A DNA stretch of 37,548 bases. Origin: Tannerellaceae bacterium (lineage in GTDB: Bacteria > Bacteroidota > Bacteroidia > Bacteroidales > Tannerellaceae). The position numbers and the translations under genes are program-made. Shown in pieces: positions 1 to 10,100 of this stretch (position 1 is its first letter; every line of letters begins with the position of its first letter). The stretch lies in contig JAISDJ010000060.1 in the NCBI GenBank assembly GCA_031264865.1, positions 1-37,548 of the forward strand. Direction: 5' to 3'. Below the pieces are notes generated by a model. It made no database searches. It was not told the origin of the DNA and saw only the letters and a program-made list of their open reading frames with translations.

Positions 1-38
1 AAAAAGGTAGGCATGAAATCACTAATTGTCGTTTGGGA

Positions 39-1640
39 TTAATTATTGTAACCCGGATTTTGTGTCAGATTCGGATTACGTTGTATCTCATTGGCCGAGA
101 TTGGAAAGAGCAAATGTGCTTCTTTAAAGGTTTGTCCCCAAGGATTGGTTGCTCCGATGAAATCGACAAAGGTGACTTTACCCGGACTAGTCTCCGATGT
201 TGTCGGATATTTTCTTGTCCGTTGGATATCATCGAAAATGCGAAATTCATAAACCAATTCCCGCATGCGTTCAATCCATACTTCCTGAATGAAAGCTTCT
301 TTAGATAAGCTACTCAGAAAGGTTGCAATTTCTTCACGTGGAGTTGTGGTGTATGCCCGTGAACGTACGTCCGCCAGATAATTAACGGCTTCGGCAGTTA
401 CTCCTTCCGACTGGGCTATCGCTTCGGCTGCGATCAGTAAGACTTCGGCGAAACGGTAGATCGTAAAGTCTTTGTCGCAGTTGGCCGTTTCCATCGCTGC
501 ACTTTCCTGATACCATAGATGAGCTGCAGGAGAGGCATTCTCCGGGATTTTGAACGCAATGGTTTCTCCATTTTTTTCGTATGTGATTGTATAGGAGAAG
601 AACTGATCTTGCTGCGAACGTAAATCCTTTTCTTTATCATATACATTCATATATTGTTTTACCGGACGGTAACCACTGTTGGTGATTGAATATTTGTAAA
701 CACTCCAAGTCGCCGCGATGTTGGGAAGACTGGATTGTACACGTCCGTTATTGACCGTAATACCTGTTACAAACTCCAGGTTATAGATATATTCCGGATC
801 ATCGTCTACTGTACGGATCATATTATAAGCGCTTTCTTCCGGAGTCGCTCCGTTAGGGATCAGACGATGTTTACCACTGTTGATTACATTACGTGTAGTA
901 GCAGCAGCATCGGCATAGTTGCCCGACTGCAACGGATACCCGCTCATCTGAAGATAAACATGTGCCAAGACCGTTTCCGCCGTGTAACGGCTGATGCGAT
1001 GATTATTATTGCAAAAGGCTTCTGCCGGTAAAACTCCGATCGCATCTTTCAAGTCTTGTACTACCTGCGCATAGACCTCTGTCAGGTTTGTACGGCTCCG
1101 ATAGATATCATCCAGAGATTCAAAAGGATCTAGACTTAATGGCACATCTCCGAAAGTTCTTGCCAGATAGAAATAATTGAAAGCACGGAAGAACTTTGCC
1201 TCTGCAAGCAACGTTGCCTTTTCACTATCGGAAAGTCGCGGAGTTTCCGGAATATATTTGATTGCCGTGTTTGCCCGGTTGATACTTGTGAAGGGATCAT
1301 CCCACATCTTGTCTAATGAATTGGCAATATTCTGAGCTGTAATAGATAGTTTCTGGCTATAATCACATATTATTTCTTGCCCTTTATATTCATTGTCGAA
1401 GAAGCCGGAAAGATAGCCACCATTGGCCGCTGTCTGCATATTATACACACCGCCATCGGCCACAAAGTTTGGCGCTCCAATCCGATACAACGCATTCACT
1501 GCACTCTGGGCATGAGCCGGAGTGGAGAAGTTCTGATTCATACTCATACTAGATTTCGGTTTTTCTTCCAGGAAACCTTCACATGAGACTGCAATACCTA
1601 AAAAGGCAATGCAGCTTAGTTTTACTATTCTATTTTTCAT
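39..1640 (-). CDS. SusD/RagB family nutrient-binding outer membrane lipoprotein
   Basis: 533 aa ORF; lipoprotein-like N-terminus (LSCIAFLGIAVSCEGFLEEKPKSS), SusD motifs (ALLAEAKFFRAFNYFYLARTFGDVPL; RFAEVLLIAAEA; NPGYNN C-terminus); directly downstream of susC-like gene. Confidence 0.95.
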   Translation of the reverse strand: MKNRIVKLSCIAFLGIAVSCEGFLEEKPKSSMSMNQNFSTPAHAQSAVNALYRIGAPNFVADGGVYNMQTAANGGYLSGFFDNEYKGQEIICDYSQKLSITAQNIANSLDKMWDDPFTSINRANTAIKYIPETPRLSDSEKATLLAEAKFFRAFNYFYLARTFGDVPLSLDPFESLDDIYRSRTNLTEVYAQVVQDLKDAIGVLPAEAFCNNNHRISRYTAETVLAHVYLQMSGYPLQSGNYADAAATTRNVINSGKHRLIPNGATPEESAYNMIRTVDDDPEYIYNLEFVTGITVNNGRVQSSLPNIAATWSVYKYSITNSGYRPVKQYMNVYDKEKDLRSQQDQFFSYTITYEKNGETIAFKIPENASPAAHLWYQESAAMETANCDKDFTIYRFAEVLLIAAEAIAQSEGVTAEAVNYLADVRSRAYTTTPREEIATFLSSLSKEAFIQEVWIERMRELVYEFRIFDDIQRTRKYPTTSETSPGKVTFVDFIGATNPWGQTFKEAHLLFPISANEIQRNPNLTQNPGYNN

Positions 1641-1660
1641 CTTATTAATTCATTAGGTTA

Positions 1661-4600
1661 TTAAAATGTTATATTTACGCCCAGTACCCATGTCCGGGGT
1701 TTCGGATACTGATAGAAGAATACATTTTGTCCCCACTGATTAGTGCCCTGAGAAGTTCCTTCCGGATCTAAGCCCTGGAAATCATTGGAATGGATAACGA
1801 AAGCATTATTTACACTGGCGTATATGCGAAAGGCGGACAGTTTCATTGCCGCCGCCGTTTTCCTGTCGAAAGAATAGCCCAACTGGATTAGATTGGTGCG
1901 CAGATAAGAGCCGTCGGCTACCCAATGGGAATCGAGTTGCGAACTTTGCCCGGTAAGGTTATAGTTGCGTATTGCCTGTACCATGGTGTTGGGGTTTGTA
2001 CCATTATACCCTTCTGTCAGAATCGTTTTCAGTCCATTACCCAAGCCAAAACGGTCTTCCGCCGAATGATAGAATTGCTGCAAGACCTCTACACCGGTGA
2101 CAAACTGTATGTCAACTGTCAGATCGAAGTTCTTATAGGAAAAATTGTTAATGAAGCTACCTGTCAAATCAGGTACTCCTTTTCCAAGGATTTTCTTTTC
2201 TGTAGAACGCTTCGCCTGTCCGACACGGGCGCCAACGGCTTTCGCAGCTTCCTCCTCTTCCTGTGTCCATACGCCTAAGCGTTCATATCCCCAAAATGAA
2301 CTTAGCGATTCGCCGACCCGAAGGATAATATTACTACCCGACACGAAGCTCGGTCCCGGTAGAATATCTTCGTCATTTTCTCCCAGTTTTTCTATTCTAT
2401 TTTTGTTGAAGTTCAGGTTGAGAGTGCTGGTCCATTGGAAATCTTTAGTCTGCACATTCACTGTGTTTAGCATAAAATCGATACCTCTGTTAGATACTTC
2501 CCCAATGTTATCCATCACAGAACTATAGCCTGTAGAATGGGGAACCGGACGGTTCAGCAACAAATCTTTTGTCAGCTTATAGTAGTATGAAATATCGAAG
2601 TTCATCCGGTTATCAAACATATTCAAATTGAAGCCGATATCAAACTGATTGGTTTTTTCCCATTTCAAATCCGGATTGGCCAAACGGGAAGGATAAGATA
2701 TGGATTGACGTTGTCCGTTGATCAGCGTGGTTCCCGAAGTAACCATTGCAAGCGAATTGAATGAACCGATTTCCGAGTTTCCGGTGACACCATAACTGGC
2801 ATGTAGCTTCAACTGGTCGATAAACGAAGCATTTTCCATAAACCCTTCATTGGAAACCAACCAACCCAATCCGACAGAAGGGAAGAAGGCATATTTGTGG
2901 TTCTTACCGAACTTTGACGAACCGTCTACACGTCCGGTCACCGTTGCCATATACCGATCGTCGTATGTATAGGCGCCACGTAGGAAGTATGAATTCATTG
3001 ACCAGTTGCTCCAACTAGAACCGGGTGCTCCCGGATCGGTTGCCGCCCCCAGATTATTATAACCGAAAAAGTCGTCGGTGAAACCTCTAACCGCTATATT
3101 CATATTGGTTTCTCTCCGATTTTGCCAAGACAAACCTGCCATTGCATTCAACCGGTGTTTACCCATAATCTTGTTGTAGGTCAGATAGGTCTCTTCCTGC
3201 CAGTATAAAAGTTGGGTATCACTCATGTAAGCATATCCGTTAGGAGCAGAGATGTTGATTAGGTCGGTCGTATAATATTCTTTGAACTTCCGCAGATGCG
3301 CGTCTACCCCAAACTGAGTTTTCAGGTCCAAGCCCGGAGCCAGATGGAATGTGAGAGCCGCATTTCCGAAGATCTGTGTCCGGTAGCGCATCCGTTGTTG
3401 ATTCTCCAATAAATGAACGGGATTGGCTATCGCCTCGAAGGTAAAGTCACCGGTCGATTGGGAGTTTACCCATTCCCCATCCGGCCATTTTACAGGGAAG
3501 ATAGGAGGCATCTCAATCATTGTCCGGCGGGCATACTGCCCTCCACCTCCTTCGTCGGTGTCATTCTGCCAAGTGTGGTTCATTAATACGTTTATGGCTG
3601 TAGACAACCAACTCAAGGGTTTGGCATCGTAGGTTACTTTTGCATTTACACGCTTCATATACGTATTGAGCATAACTCCTTGCTGATCCGTATAGTTCAG
3701 GAATGCACCGATTGATGAGTTTTTACCCCCTTGCTGAATGGATAGCTGATGGCTGTGTGAAAGTGCCGTGCGTGTTCCTTCTTTCTGCCAATCCGTATCG
3801 TATAACGGGTTTCCGTTTGAATCGAATAGGCGCGGATCGTTCCTGCTGAATGTTTGTGTTCCACCATACCATTTCCGGTTGTTCTCAAAAGCGATATCTA
3901 TCGCTTCCATAAATTCGGCAGCATTCATCACGTCCATTCGACTGGCAGGAGTAGCGATGCTGACATTGCCATTATAGCTAAGCCTGATTCCTTCGCCCTG
4001 GATACCGCGTTTCGTGGTGATCATCAATACACCGTTAGCGCCTCGCGCTCCATAGATTGCTGTGGCCGAGGCGTCTTTCAAGACCTCAATACGCTCGATA
4101 TCATTCGGATTCAGGAATTGAAAGTCTTCCATCACCACACCATCCACTACATAAAGCGGATCGGAAGAAGAATTGATCGTTCCAATCCCCCGAATCATCA
4201 CACGTACGGAGCCGCCCGGTTGTCCGGAGTTAGTAAAGATATTTACCCCGGAAGCTTTCCCTTTCAGTCCCGACAAAGCGTTAAAAGGAGAAGATCTCAA
4301 AATATCTTCCGACGTCGCAATCGAAATGGATCCGGTTACATCCGATTTACGTTGTGTACCATAACCCACAACAACGACTTCTTCAAGAGCTTGAGAGTCT
4401 TCTGTTAATGTGAAATTGATAACCGATTGATTGTCTGCAGGCACTTCCTGTGTGAAGTAACCAATGTAAGAAACCTGTAAAACCGCTCCTTTAGGTACTC
4501 CCGCAAGCGTATATTGTCCGTCGTAGTTTGTAATAGCTCCGATCGTAGAGCCTTTCACTATGACATTGGCTCCGATAATGGGTTCACCATTTGTGTCGGT

Positions 4601-4765
4601 AACCAAACCTGTAATTGTTTTTGTTTGTTGGACGATCGGGTAAATTGCTTTTTCAGTCTTTATGTCCTCTGTGGGCTTTTCAATTGTGAATGAACTAAAC
4701 ACGCATAAGGTGGAAAGAAAAGCTGAAATTCTTATAATTCTTAGAAATTTCGCTACATTTATCAT
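1661..4765 (-). CDS. SusC/RagA family TonB-linked outer membrane protein
   Basis: 1034 aa; carboxypeptidase-D-like N-terminal repeat (GLVTDTNGEPIIGANVIVKG), plug (VVVVGYGTQRKSDVTGSIS, RGIGTINSSSDPLYVVDGV), TonB barrel to the C-terminus. Confidence 0.96.
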   Translation of the reverse strand: MINVAKFLRIIRISAFLSTLCVFSSFTIEKPTEDIKTEKAIYPIVQQTKTITGLVTDTNGEPIIGANVIVKGSTIGAITNYDGQYTLAGVPKGAVLQVSYIGYFTQEVPADNQSVINFTLTEDSQALEEVVVVGYGTQRKSDVTGSISIATSEDILRSSPFNALSGLKGKASGVNIFTNSGQPGGSVRVMIRGIGTINSSSDPLYVVDGVVMEDFQFLNPNDIERIEVLKDASATAIYGARGANGVLMITTKRGIQGEGIRLSYNGNVSIATPASRMDVMNAAEFMEAIDIAFENNRKWYGGTQTFSRNDPRLFDSNGNPLYDTDWQKEGTRTALSHSHQLSIQQGGKNSSIGAFLNYTDQQGVMLNTYMKRVNAKVTYDAKPLSWLSTAINVLMNHTWQNDTDEGGGGQYARRTMIEMPPIFPVKWPDGEWVNSQSTGDFTFEAIANPVHLLENQQRMRYRTQIFGNAALTFHLAPGLDLKTQFGVDAHLRKFKEYYTTDLINISAPNGYAYMSDTQLLYWQEETYLTYNKIMGKHRLNAMAGLSWQNRRETNMNIAVRGFTDDFFGYNNLGAATDPGAPGSSWSNWSMNSYFLRGAYTYDDRYMATVTGRVDGSSKFGKNHKYAFFPSVGLGWLVSNEGFMENASFIDQLKLHASYGVTGNSEIGSFNSLAMVTSGTTLINGQRQSISYPSRLANPDLKWEKTNQFDIGFNLNMFDNRMNFDISYYYKLTKDLLLNRPVPHSTGYSSVMDNIGEVSNRGIDFMLNTVNVQTKDFQWTSTLNLNFNKNRIEKLGENDEDILPGPSFVSGSNIILRVGESLSSFWGYERLGVWTQEEEEAAKAVGARVGQAKRSTEKKILGKGVPDLTGSFINNFSYKNFDLTVDIQFVTGVEVLQQFYHSAEDRFGLGNGLKTILTEGYNGTNPNTMVQAIRNYNLTGQSSQLDSHWVADGSYLRTNLIQLGYSFDRKTAAAMKLSAFRIYASVNNAFVIHSNDFQGLDPEGTSQGTNQWGQNVFFYQYPKPRTWVLGVNITF

Positions 4766-4772
4766 AACTTTG
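4765..4772 (+). promoter_or_regulatory. Bacteroidetes-type -7 promoter motif TAACTTTG, antisense to susC start
   Basis: Exact match to TAnnTTTG on + strand, overlapping the susC start codon region; only a weak TTTC at ~4748 in the -33 position. Confidence 0.4.
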
Positions 4773-4821
4773 TATTTGATTTATTAATACTTGATTTATT
4801 TGTAATCCGGTGTTAATTTCC

Positions 4822-4858
4822 GATCGGAAAGTGTTGCCGCACTTTCCGGTCTTTTTTT
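4822..4858 (+). terminator. Intrinsic terminator on + strand, in the gap between GH38 and susC (antisense to both)
   Basis: GATCGGAAAGTG-TTGCCG-CACTTTCCGGTC hairpin (12-bp stem with one G-T pair) followed by TTTTTTT on + strand. Confidence 0.75.
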
Positions 4859-4919
4859 GTTTTTTTTGACTTTATCTCATAGGCATTCTCAGATTTAATA
4901 GTTTTACAAAAGATAAATA

Positions 4920-7799
4920 TTACCAGCTAATTTTTATAAACTTGCTCTCCCATGGATTGAATTCGGTTGTTTTATTTTCGGGTAAAGGATCGCCCAAAGC
5001 GTCGCAAGCAGTACTATTCCGGATGTTTATTCTATCCGAATGGACAGTCAGGCCGGATTTCTTTCCTCCAATCTCCCGCATCTGCAATAACACAGCGTTT
5101 TCTCCTTCTATCGGTTTCATATTGACCAGTAACAAATTTTCTTCTTCTATCCGGAAAATAGAGGCGGGTTGCAATGGGTTGTTTTGCTTTTCTCCTTTTG
5201 GGAATATACGTGTCAGGAGGGGAATCCGGTTCTCCCAAGCAAACCGGGTAGCACATGCAACTGAAGGATCTTTGTCTGAACGGATAAAGTAACACCATTG
5301 AAGTTCACCCATTTGGTCGGCATTGAAATTGGTTACCCAGTAGTTGTTCATCGGCCAGGAATACATATTGGTTGATTGCGGAACGGCTTCGGCCATGTAG
5401 CGTCCGGTATTGATCTCGCCGAACTGCATCAACGGAATTTCCTGACTACCCATAACGATTTGCATCTCATTGTTTCGTGCCGTTGCAAAGTTCTGCACAG
5501 TATACCAGTCGTTAGAGGAACCTGGAATTTGCTCTACACCTGCTTCTATCGTTCCACCCGGCACATCTGTATATATCTTGCCATTTGCTACTTCAAACGG
5601 AAAGGAGATATAAACCGCTTCCGGATCTATAATCGCTTTCTTTCGTAGGCTATATACAATCTCGATCTTCTTTTCTACATTGAATATCCGGTATTCAACC
5701 ATCAGATTATTCGGTTCCCTGCCGGCAACAGTCTCTCCGCGGAAACGATACGTATCCCATATCGCTCCTTTTTCATAGGCTTCAAATTGTATCTTTTCGG
5801 GTGGACGACGAATAAACTGAGGTTTACGATATTGTTCCATCGGTCGGCGGCTATCAGCAATCTCGTAGATAAATTCGCCTAATTGCCACTCAGCATTCGG
5901 AGTGAGCAGTTGTTGGTTCAGTTCTTTATCGAACAAGCTACTGATTGTTCCACGGCGAAGATTGAATTCGATGGCATACCAATTATTTTCAATACATGGT
6001 TGAGTTAATCCGGTAGAACTGACTGTCGATTCACGTGGCTCGTTCTTTACCCGGATATAATACTGCGCATATCCCAAGGCAGGAACATTTTTCGCATAAA
6101 TCGACCAGTAAGTACCATCCGAACGGCTTGCCCCGGCCTGTGCGGGTATGATATTACCTTTGGCATCGACAATTTCGAACTGCTTATCCCGTGGGAGTAT
6201 CTGGTGGTCTATATACGCTTTGGCAAGGCCACTATAACTCCAATTCAATGTATTGAAAATGATAATCGAAGGAGTTTCAGCCTTTGGAATATATGTTTGT
6301 AACAATCCCATTGCAACTTCCCCTGTCATACCTGAGCGGCGAAAAGCTTCCCAGGCATAAGACTGCTTCAATGAACGCTGTTCCCAAGTGTCTTTCCCGT
6401 ATGGATTACGTACACTCTGACTGAAACCGAATGTATGTTCATCGTAGAAAAGAAGCGCCTTGTTGATCTCGTTAATCTGATCATCAATCGTAGCAGGCAA
6501 AGTAGCTCCCATCATCTTGGCAAACGAAAGCCCTGCCTGGGTAGCGATTACATCCGAATGGGTAATGCGCGAAATTGCGGCTTCTCGTGCACCCGAACCA
6601 AAACCATCTGTCCACCAGTCTGGCCATGCGCCACGTATCGTTTCGATCTTATCGGCATATTTTGTTTCGACTTCTTTAATGAAGTCGGCAGAGACCGCTG
6701 TTCTAAGCTTTGGCCATTCATACTTCTCATTCCACTGCTGTAGCAATTCGCAACATTGTGTGGAAGGAGGAGAATTATCTGTGTGGTAACCGGAATATTG
6801 AACAGCCAGAAGGTCATACGGATAATCCTTGGCGGCAATCTCATCCAAGTAGTTTAACACTCTTTGTTCAAAGAGTTCGAAGTCGGTGGTGTGAACACCA
6901 AAGAAGTTTCCGAGGTGATAATGTTCTGCGCGGTAAGTCAATATTTTCTTTCCGGAAGGAGATTCCCACCAGAAGACAGTTGGTTTGTCGAAACAGATCA
7001 GTGCCCGGTGTCCATGTGTACCCATTGTTACATATTTAATACCCAGATCATGGAAATATTCACTGAAACACCAACCAATTCCATTCACATCGTTTTGCAT
7101 CGCCACTTCTGTTTTCAGTCCGGCTTCACGGAATTGCTTTAAGGGATAGAGCGAGGCCGCCAAAGTTTGTTCGTCGGGCAATTCATCAAAATTAAGGTAC
7201 ATTCCTGCCAGTTCTATCCGGCCTTCTTCCACTCTTTTTTTCAAACGGGCAATCTGTTCTGCCGGACGGCTTTTCAGGTATTCGCTTACGGCCCAGGCTG
7301 TTTCGCATACCCAGCGGAATTTAGCAAAGTCTGGATAGTTGTCCGTTGCATCGCAATAATCCAACGCATAATCGATATACCGCAATTGCTCGGCCAGGAT
7401 TTCCATTTGCGAGCGGGTATAACCGATATCCGTATGTGTGTGTTGCACAAAATTCATATACCAGTTACGGACAGGACTTACGGTTACGGGCGTTGTCAAT
7501 TGTTTTTTATTACAGATTAATGTTACTTCCAGTTGTTTTGCGGAAGTAACCGGATCAACTTCGAGTTGGAACAGGTTTTTCCCGTTCTCCAGTTTTTCTA
7601 TCCGGCTTTTCCCGTCCCAGGCCAAGGTTGCAGTCATCGGTTTCCCTTCATAGTCGATTGCGACCTCTATCTTCTGCTTCGGCCCGTTTTTTGCTTTATA
7701 CAATGCCGGCAACTGACGGGTTTCGATCTTTACGGTCTGTGCCGCCAAGGTTGCAGAAATCAGCAACAGACAAGTTAATAGTAGATTTCGTGTTTTCAT
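4920..7799 (-). CDS. Glycoside hydrolase family 38-like alpha-mannosidase, secreted
   Basis: 959 aa; signal peptide; GH38-like HTHTDIGYT, YLNFDELPDEQTL, AMQNDVNGIGW; C-terminal mannosidase beta domains. Confidence 0.85.
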   Translation of the reverse strand: MKTRNLLLTCLLLISATLAAQTVKIETRQLPALYKAKNGPKQKIEVAIDYEGKPMTATLAWDGKSRIEKLENGKNLFQLEVDPVTSAKQLEVTLICNKKQLTTPVTVSPVRNWYMNFVQHTHTDIGYTRSQMEILAEQLRYIDYALDYCDATDNYPDFAKFRWVCETAWAVSEYLKSRPAEQIARLKKRVEEGRIELAGMYLNFDELPDEQTLAASLYPLKQFREAGLKTEVAMQNDVNGIGWCFSEYFHDLGIKYVTMGTHGHRALICFDKPTVFWWESPSGKKILTYRAEHYHLGNFFGVHTTDFELFEQRVLNYLDEIAAKDYPYDLLAVQYSGYHTDNSPPSTQCCELLQQWNEKYEWPKLRTAVSADFIKEVETKYADKIETIRGAWPDWWTDGFGSGAREAAISRITHSDVIATQAGLSFAKMMGATLPATIDDQINEINKALLFYDEHTFGFSQSVRNPYGKDTWEQRSLKQSYAWEAFRRSGMTGEVAMGLLQTYIPKAETPSIIIFNTLNWSYSGLAKAYIDHQILPRDKQFEIVDAKGNIIPAQAGASRSDGTYWSIYAKNVPALGYAQYYIRVKNEPRESTVSSTGLTQPCIENNWYAIEFNLRRGTISSLFDKELNQQLLTPNAEWQLGEFIYEIADSRRPMEQYRKPQFIRRPPEKIQFEAYEKGAIWDTYRFRGETVAGREPNNLMVEYRIFNVEKKIEIVYSLRKKAIIDPEAVYISFPFEVANGKIYTDVPGGTIEAGVEQIPGSSNDWYTVQNFATARNNEMQIVMGSQEIPLMQFGEINTGRYMAEAVPQSTNMYSWPMNNYWVTNFNADQMGELQWCYFIRSDKDPSVACATRFAWENRIPLLTRIFPKGEKQNNPLQPASIFRIEEENLLLVNMKPIEGENAVLLQMREIGGKKSGLTVHSDRINIRNSTACDALGDPLPENKTTEFNPWESKFIKISW

Positions 7800-7809
7800 T
7801 TACATATAT

Positions 7810-8955
7810 TTAATTGAGTTTAAATGATAGAACAGATAAATAAATCAGGCAAACAAGCAAGAGTGACAATCCCGCGACCTGCTCGAAGCTATCCGATATA
7901 ATTCCCATAAGCGGAGTGATCAAAGCGCCACCCGATACACCCATTATCATCAATGCCGATATTTCATTATTCCGTTCAGGTTTATGACGTAAGGCAAATG
8001 AAAAGATAATAGAGAAAACATTGGCGCACGTCAAGCCGACAGCCACAATCATCGCATACATCACCCAAGGTACATCTGCAATTAATAGAAGAATAAATGC
8101 CGCGATAGCTGCAAACATACTCAACCGGAAGAAATGTCCCGCCGCATATTTGGCAAGCAGGATAGCTCCAACGAAAGAGCCGATCGTACGTGCTGCAAAG
8201 TAAAGGCTTATTCCCAAGCCAGCTTCATTCAGGGTAATCCCGGTTTTATCCATTAATAACTTGGGAATTGTTGTGTTTAGTCCTACATCGATCCCTACAA
8301 TAAAGAGTATCCCCAGAAACAATAATACAATGTATTTGTCTTTAAAGAGAGACAATGTAGTAACTAAAGTCGCATTTGCTTTGCCTGTCTCTTCCTTTCC
8401 AGGGATAATCGAAATAAGCCATACCAGAGAAAGCAATGAAGTCAGCGCATATACGATGAAGATCAGCTTCCAGTCACCCCAAAAAGACGCTGCCGTGGCG
8501 GCAATGATCGGTCCAAGGAAAGAGGATATTGCCTTGATAAACTGTCCCAGAGTGAGTACACTTGTTATCTTATCCGGATTAACCACACTCGCAATCATTG
8601 GATTTAGCGACACCTGCAAAACTGTATTTCCAATCCCTAACAAGGCAAAAGCCAGTAGTATGAAAGAAAATTCATAGAAGAAAAGAGGAATAAGCATAGC
8701 AATCATCGTGACAAGCAATGAAATAGCTACCGTATTGCGCCTTCCGATCTGACTCATTACGATACCTGCCGGAATGGAGAATAAGGCAAACCAAAGAAAC
8801 ACCATCATTGGCAGGAGGTTTGCCAGCGTATCAGACAATTGGAAATCAGCCTTCACATAATTAGTAGCAATACCAACCACATCCACAAACCCCATGACGA
8901 AAAAGCCAAACAAGATTGGAAGTATAACCTTTTGTGAACTCTTGTGTGTTTGCAT
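7810..8955 (-). CDS. MFS sugar permease (FucP-like)
   Basis: 381 aa, about 12 hydrophobic segments; GIVMSQIGRRNTVAISLL MFS loop motif; adjacent to sugar kinase. Confidence 0.85.
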   Translation of the reverse strand: MQTHKSSQKVILPILFGFFVMGFVDVVGIATNYVKADFQLSDTLANLLPMMVFLWFALFSIPAGIVMSQIGRRNTVAISLLVTMIAMLIPLFFYEFSFILLAFALLGIGNTVLQVSLNPMIASVVNPDKITSVLTLGQFIKAISSFLGPIIAATAASFWGDWKLIFIVYALTSLLSLVWLISIIPGKEETGKANATLVTTLSLFKDKYIVLLFLGILFIVGIDVGLNTTIPKLLMDKTGITLNEAGLGISLYFAARTIGSFVGAILLAKYAAGHFFRLSMFAAIAAFILLLIADVPWVMYAMIVAVGLTCANVFSIIFSFALRHKPERNNEISALMIMGVSGGALITPLMGIISDSFEQVAGLSLLLVCLIYLSVLSFKLN

Positions 8956-8965
8956 GTTTCTATAT

Positions 8966-10060
8966 TTAATTATTCAAGTGGTTCAATGCATAAACATAGG
9001 CGCCCATGGATACGGAGCGGTTAGTTCCTTGTTTACTGAATATTATTCCGATTCGTTTCTGTGGATCATAATCGACAGTTTGTTCGGTTCCCGGAACGGC
9101 TGTTTTCAGGGTTTCCCCTTTAACAAAGGCTTTAAACTGCTCCTCATCATTTAGGTTGAATACTTTCATTTGAAGTCGATTGAACGTACTGCCGTCAAGC
9201 ATAGATAGAGTCCCGTTCATCTCTTTTAACAATGCCGGGAGGATGTATTTGGAAGCGCTGGCAAGACCGCCTCCGATCACGATAATGCCATCGATCAGCG
9301 TAACGGCCGTAGACAGCACATCACCAGCCATCTCCCCCAATTCGGACAAAGAGGCAACAGCCGCATTGCGATCTCCTGTTTTCGTTCCTTCTGCAATATC
9401 AAAGATATCTTTGGGTGTCAGTTCGGATGAATCCCCGCTAAGTTTCCGATAAATATGCCTGACGGCACGGATACTTACACTTTCTTCTGCAATCAGGTTG
9501 GGATATTTTTTGTTTCTCAGGCACCATACATCACCGCCTGCTCCGTTATCACCAGTGAGCAACTGCCCGTTGATCACAACACCGGCACCGAATCCGGTTC
9601 CTAAAGTGATTCCTATCAGGTTCTTGTATTGCCTTATGCTCCCCGCTTTGTGTAAACGACGATTTATCTCCGGCAAGATTCCTGTCAAGGCCTCTCCATA
9701 AGCAAAAAGGTTCCCGTCATTATTAATAAACACCGGTATCCCAAAATGTTTCTCCAGAAAGGGGCCCAATGCTACCCCTCCACGGAAAGCCGGGAAGTTA
9801 GGCAGATCACCTATAATGCCTGCCGCATAATCCGCCGGACCGGGGAAAGCAAAGCTGATTGCAACAGGAGCTTCAACTAAAGAATCGCGAACCATCCCAA
9901 ATCCCTTAATCAGAGAATCTAAACATACGGTCAAATTATCAGGTGAAGTCGGTAATATGATTGGCTCAATCAGCTCCTTACCAGCCTGGATTGCAGAGAA
10001 GGCTAAGTTTGTACCTCCGGCATCCAATGTCATTACTATTCGTTGATCGTTTTTATACAT
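8966..10060 (-). CDS. ROK family sugar kinase
   Basis: Likely start ATG at 10060 (MYKNDQRIVMTLDAGGTNLAFSAIQ) rather than the longer ORF start; ROK motifs DAGGTN, INNDGNLFAYGEA, GITLGTGFGAGVVINGQLLTGDNGAGGDVW. Confidence 0.9.
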   Translation of the reverse strand: MYKNDQRIVMTLDAGGTNLAFSAIQAGKELIEPIILPTSPDNLTVCLDSLIKGFGMVRDSLVEAPVAISFAFPGPADYAAGIIGDLPNFPAFRGGVALGPFLEKHFGIPVFINNDGNLFAYGEALTGILPEINRRLHKAGSIRQYKNLIGITLGTGFGAGVVINGQLLTGDNGAGGDVWCLRNKKYPNLIAEESVSIRAVRHIYRKLSGDSSELTPKDIFDIAEGTKTGDRNAAVASLSELGEMAGDVLSTAVTLIDGIIVIGGGLASASKYILPALLKEMNGTLSMLDGSTFNRLQMKVFNLNDEEQFKAFVKGETLKTAVPGTEQTVDYDPQKRIGIIFSKQGTNRSVSMGAYVYALNHLNN

Positions 10061-10100
10061 GGTACTATTTCTTAAACTGCGATGATAGAGTGGTTGTTTT

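Noticed and set aside
1-22. AAAAAGGTAGGCATGAAATCAC resembles AGAAAGATAGGCATGAAATAAG near 33867
   Set aside because: Short similarity (~15 bp core) with no extension; consistent with chance or a minor dispersed motif.
3854-4408. 184-aa + strand ORF antisense to susC (and other antisense ORFs in susC, susD, GH38)
   Set aside because: No recognisable domain or signal; explained by opposite-strand coding composition. The antisense RNA hypothesis above does not require these ORFs.
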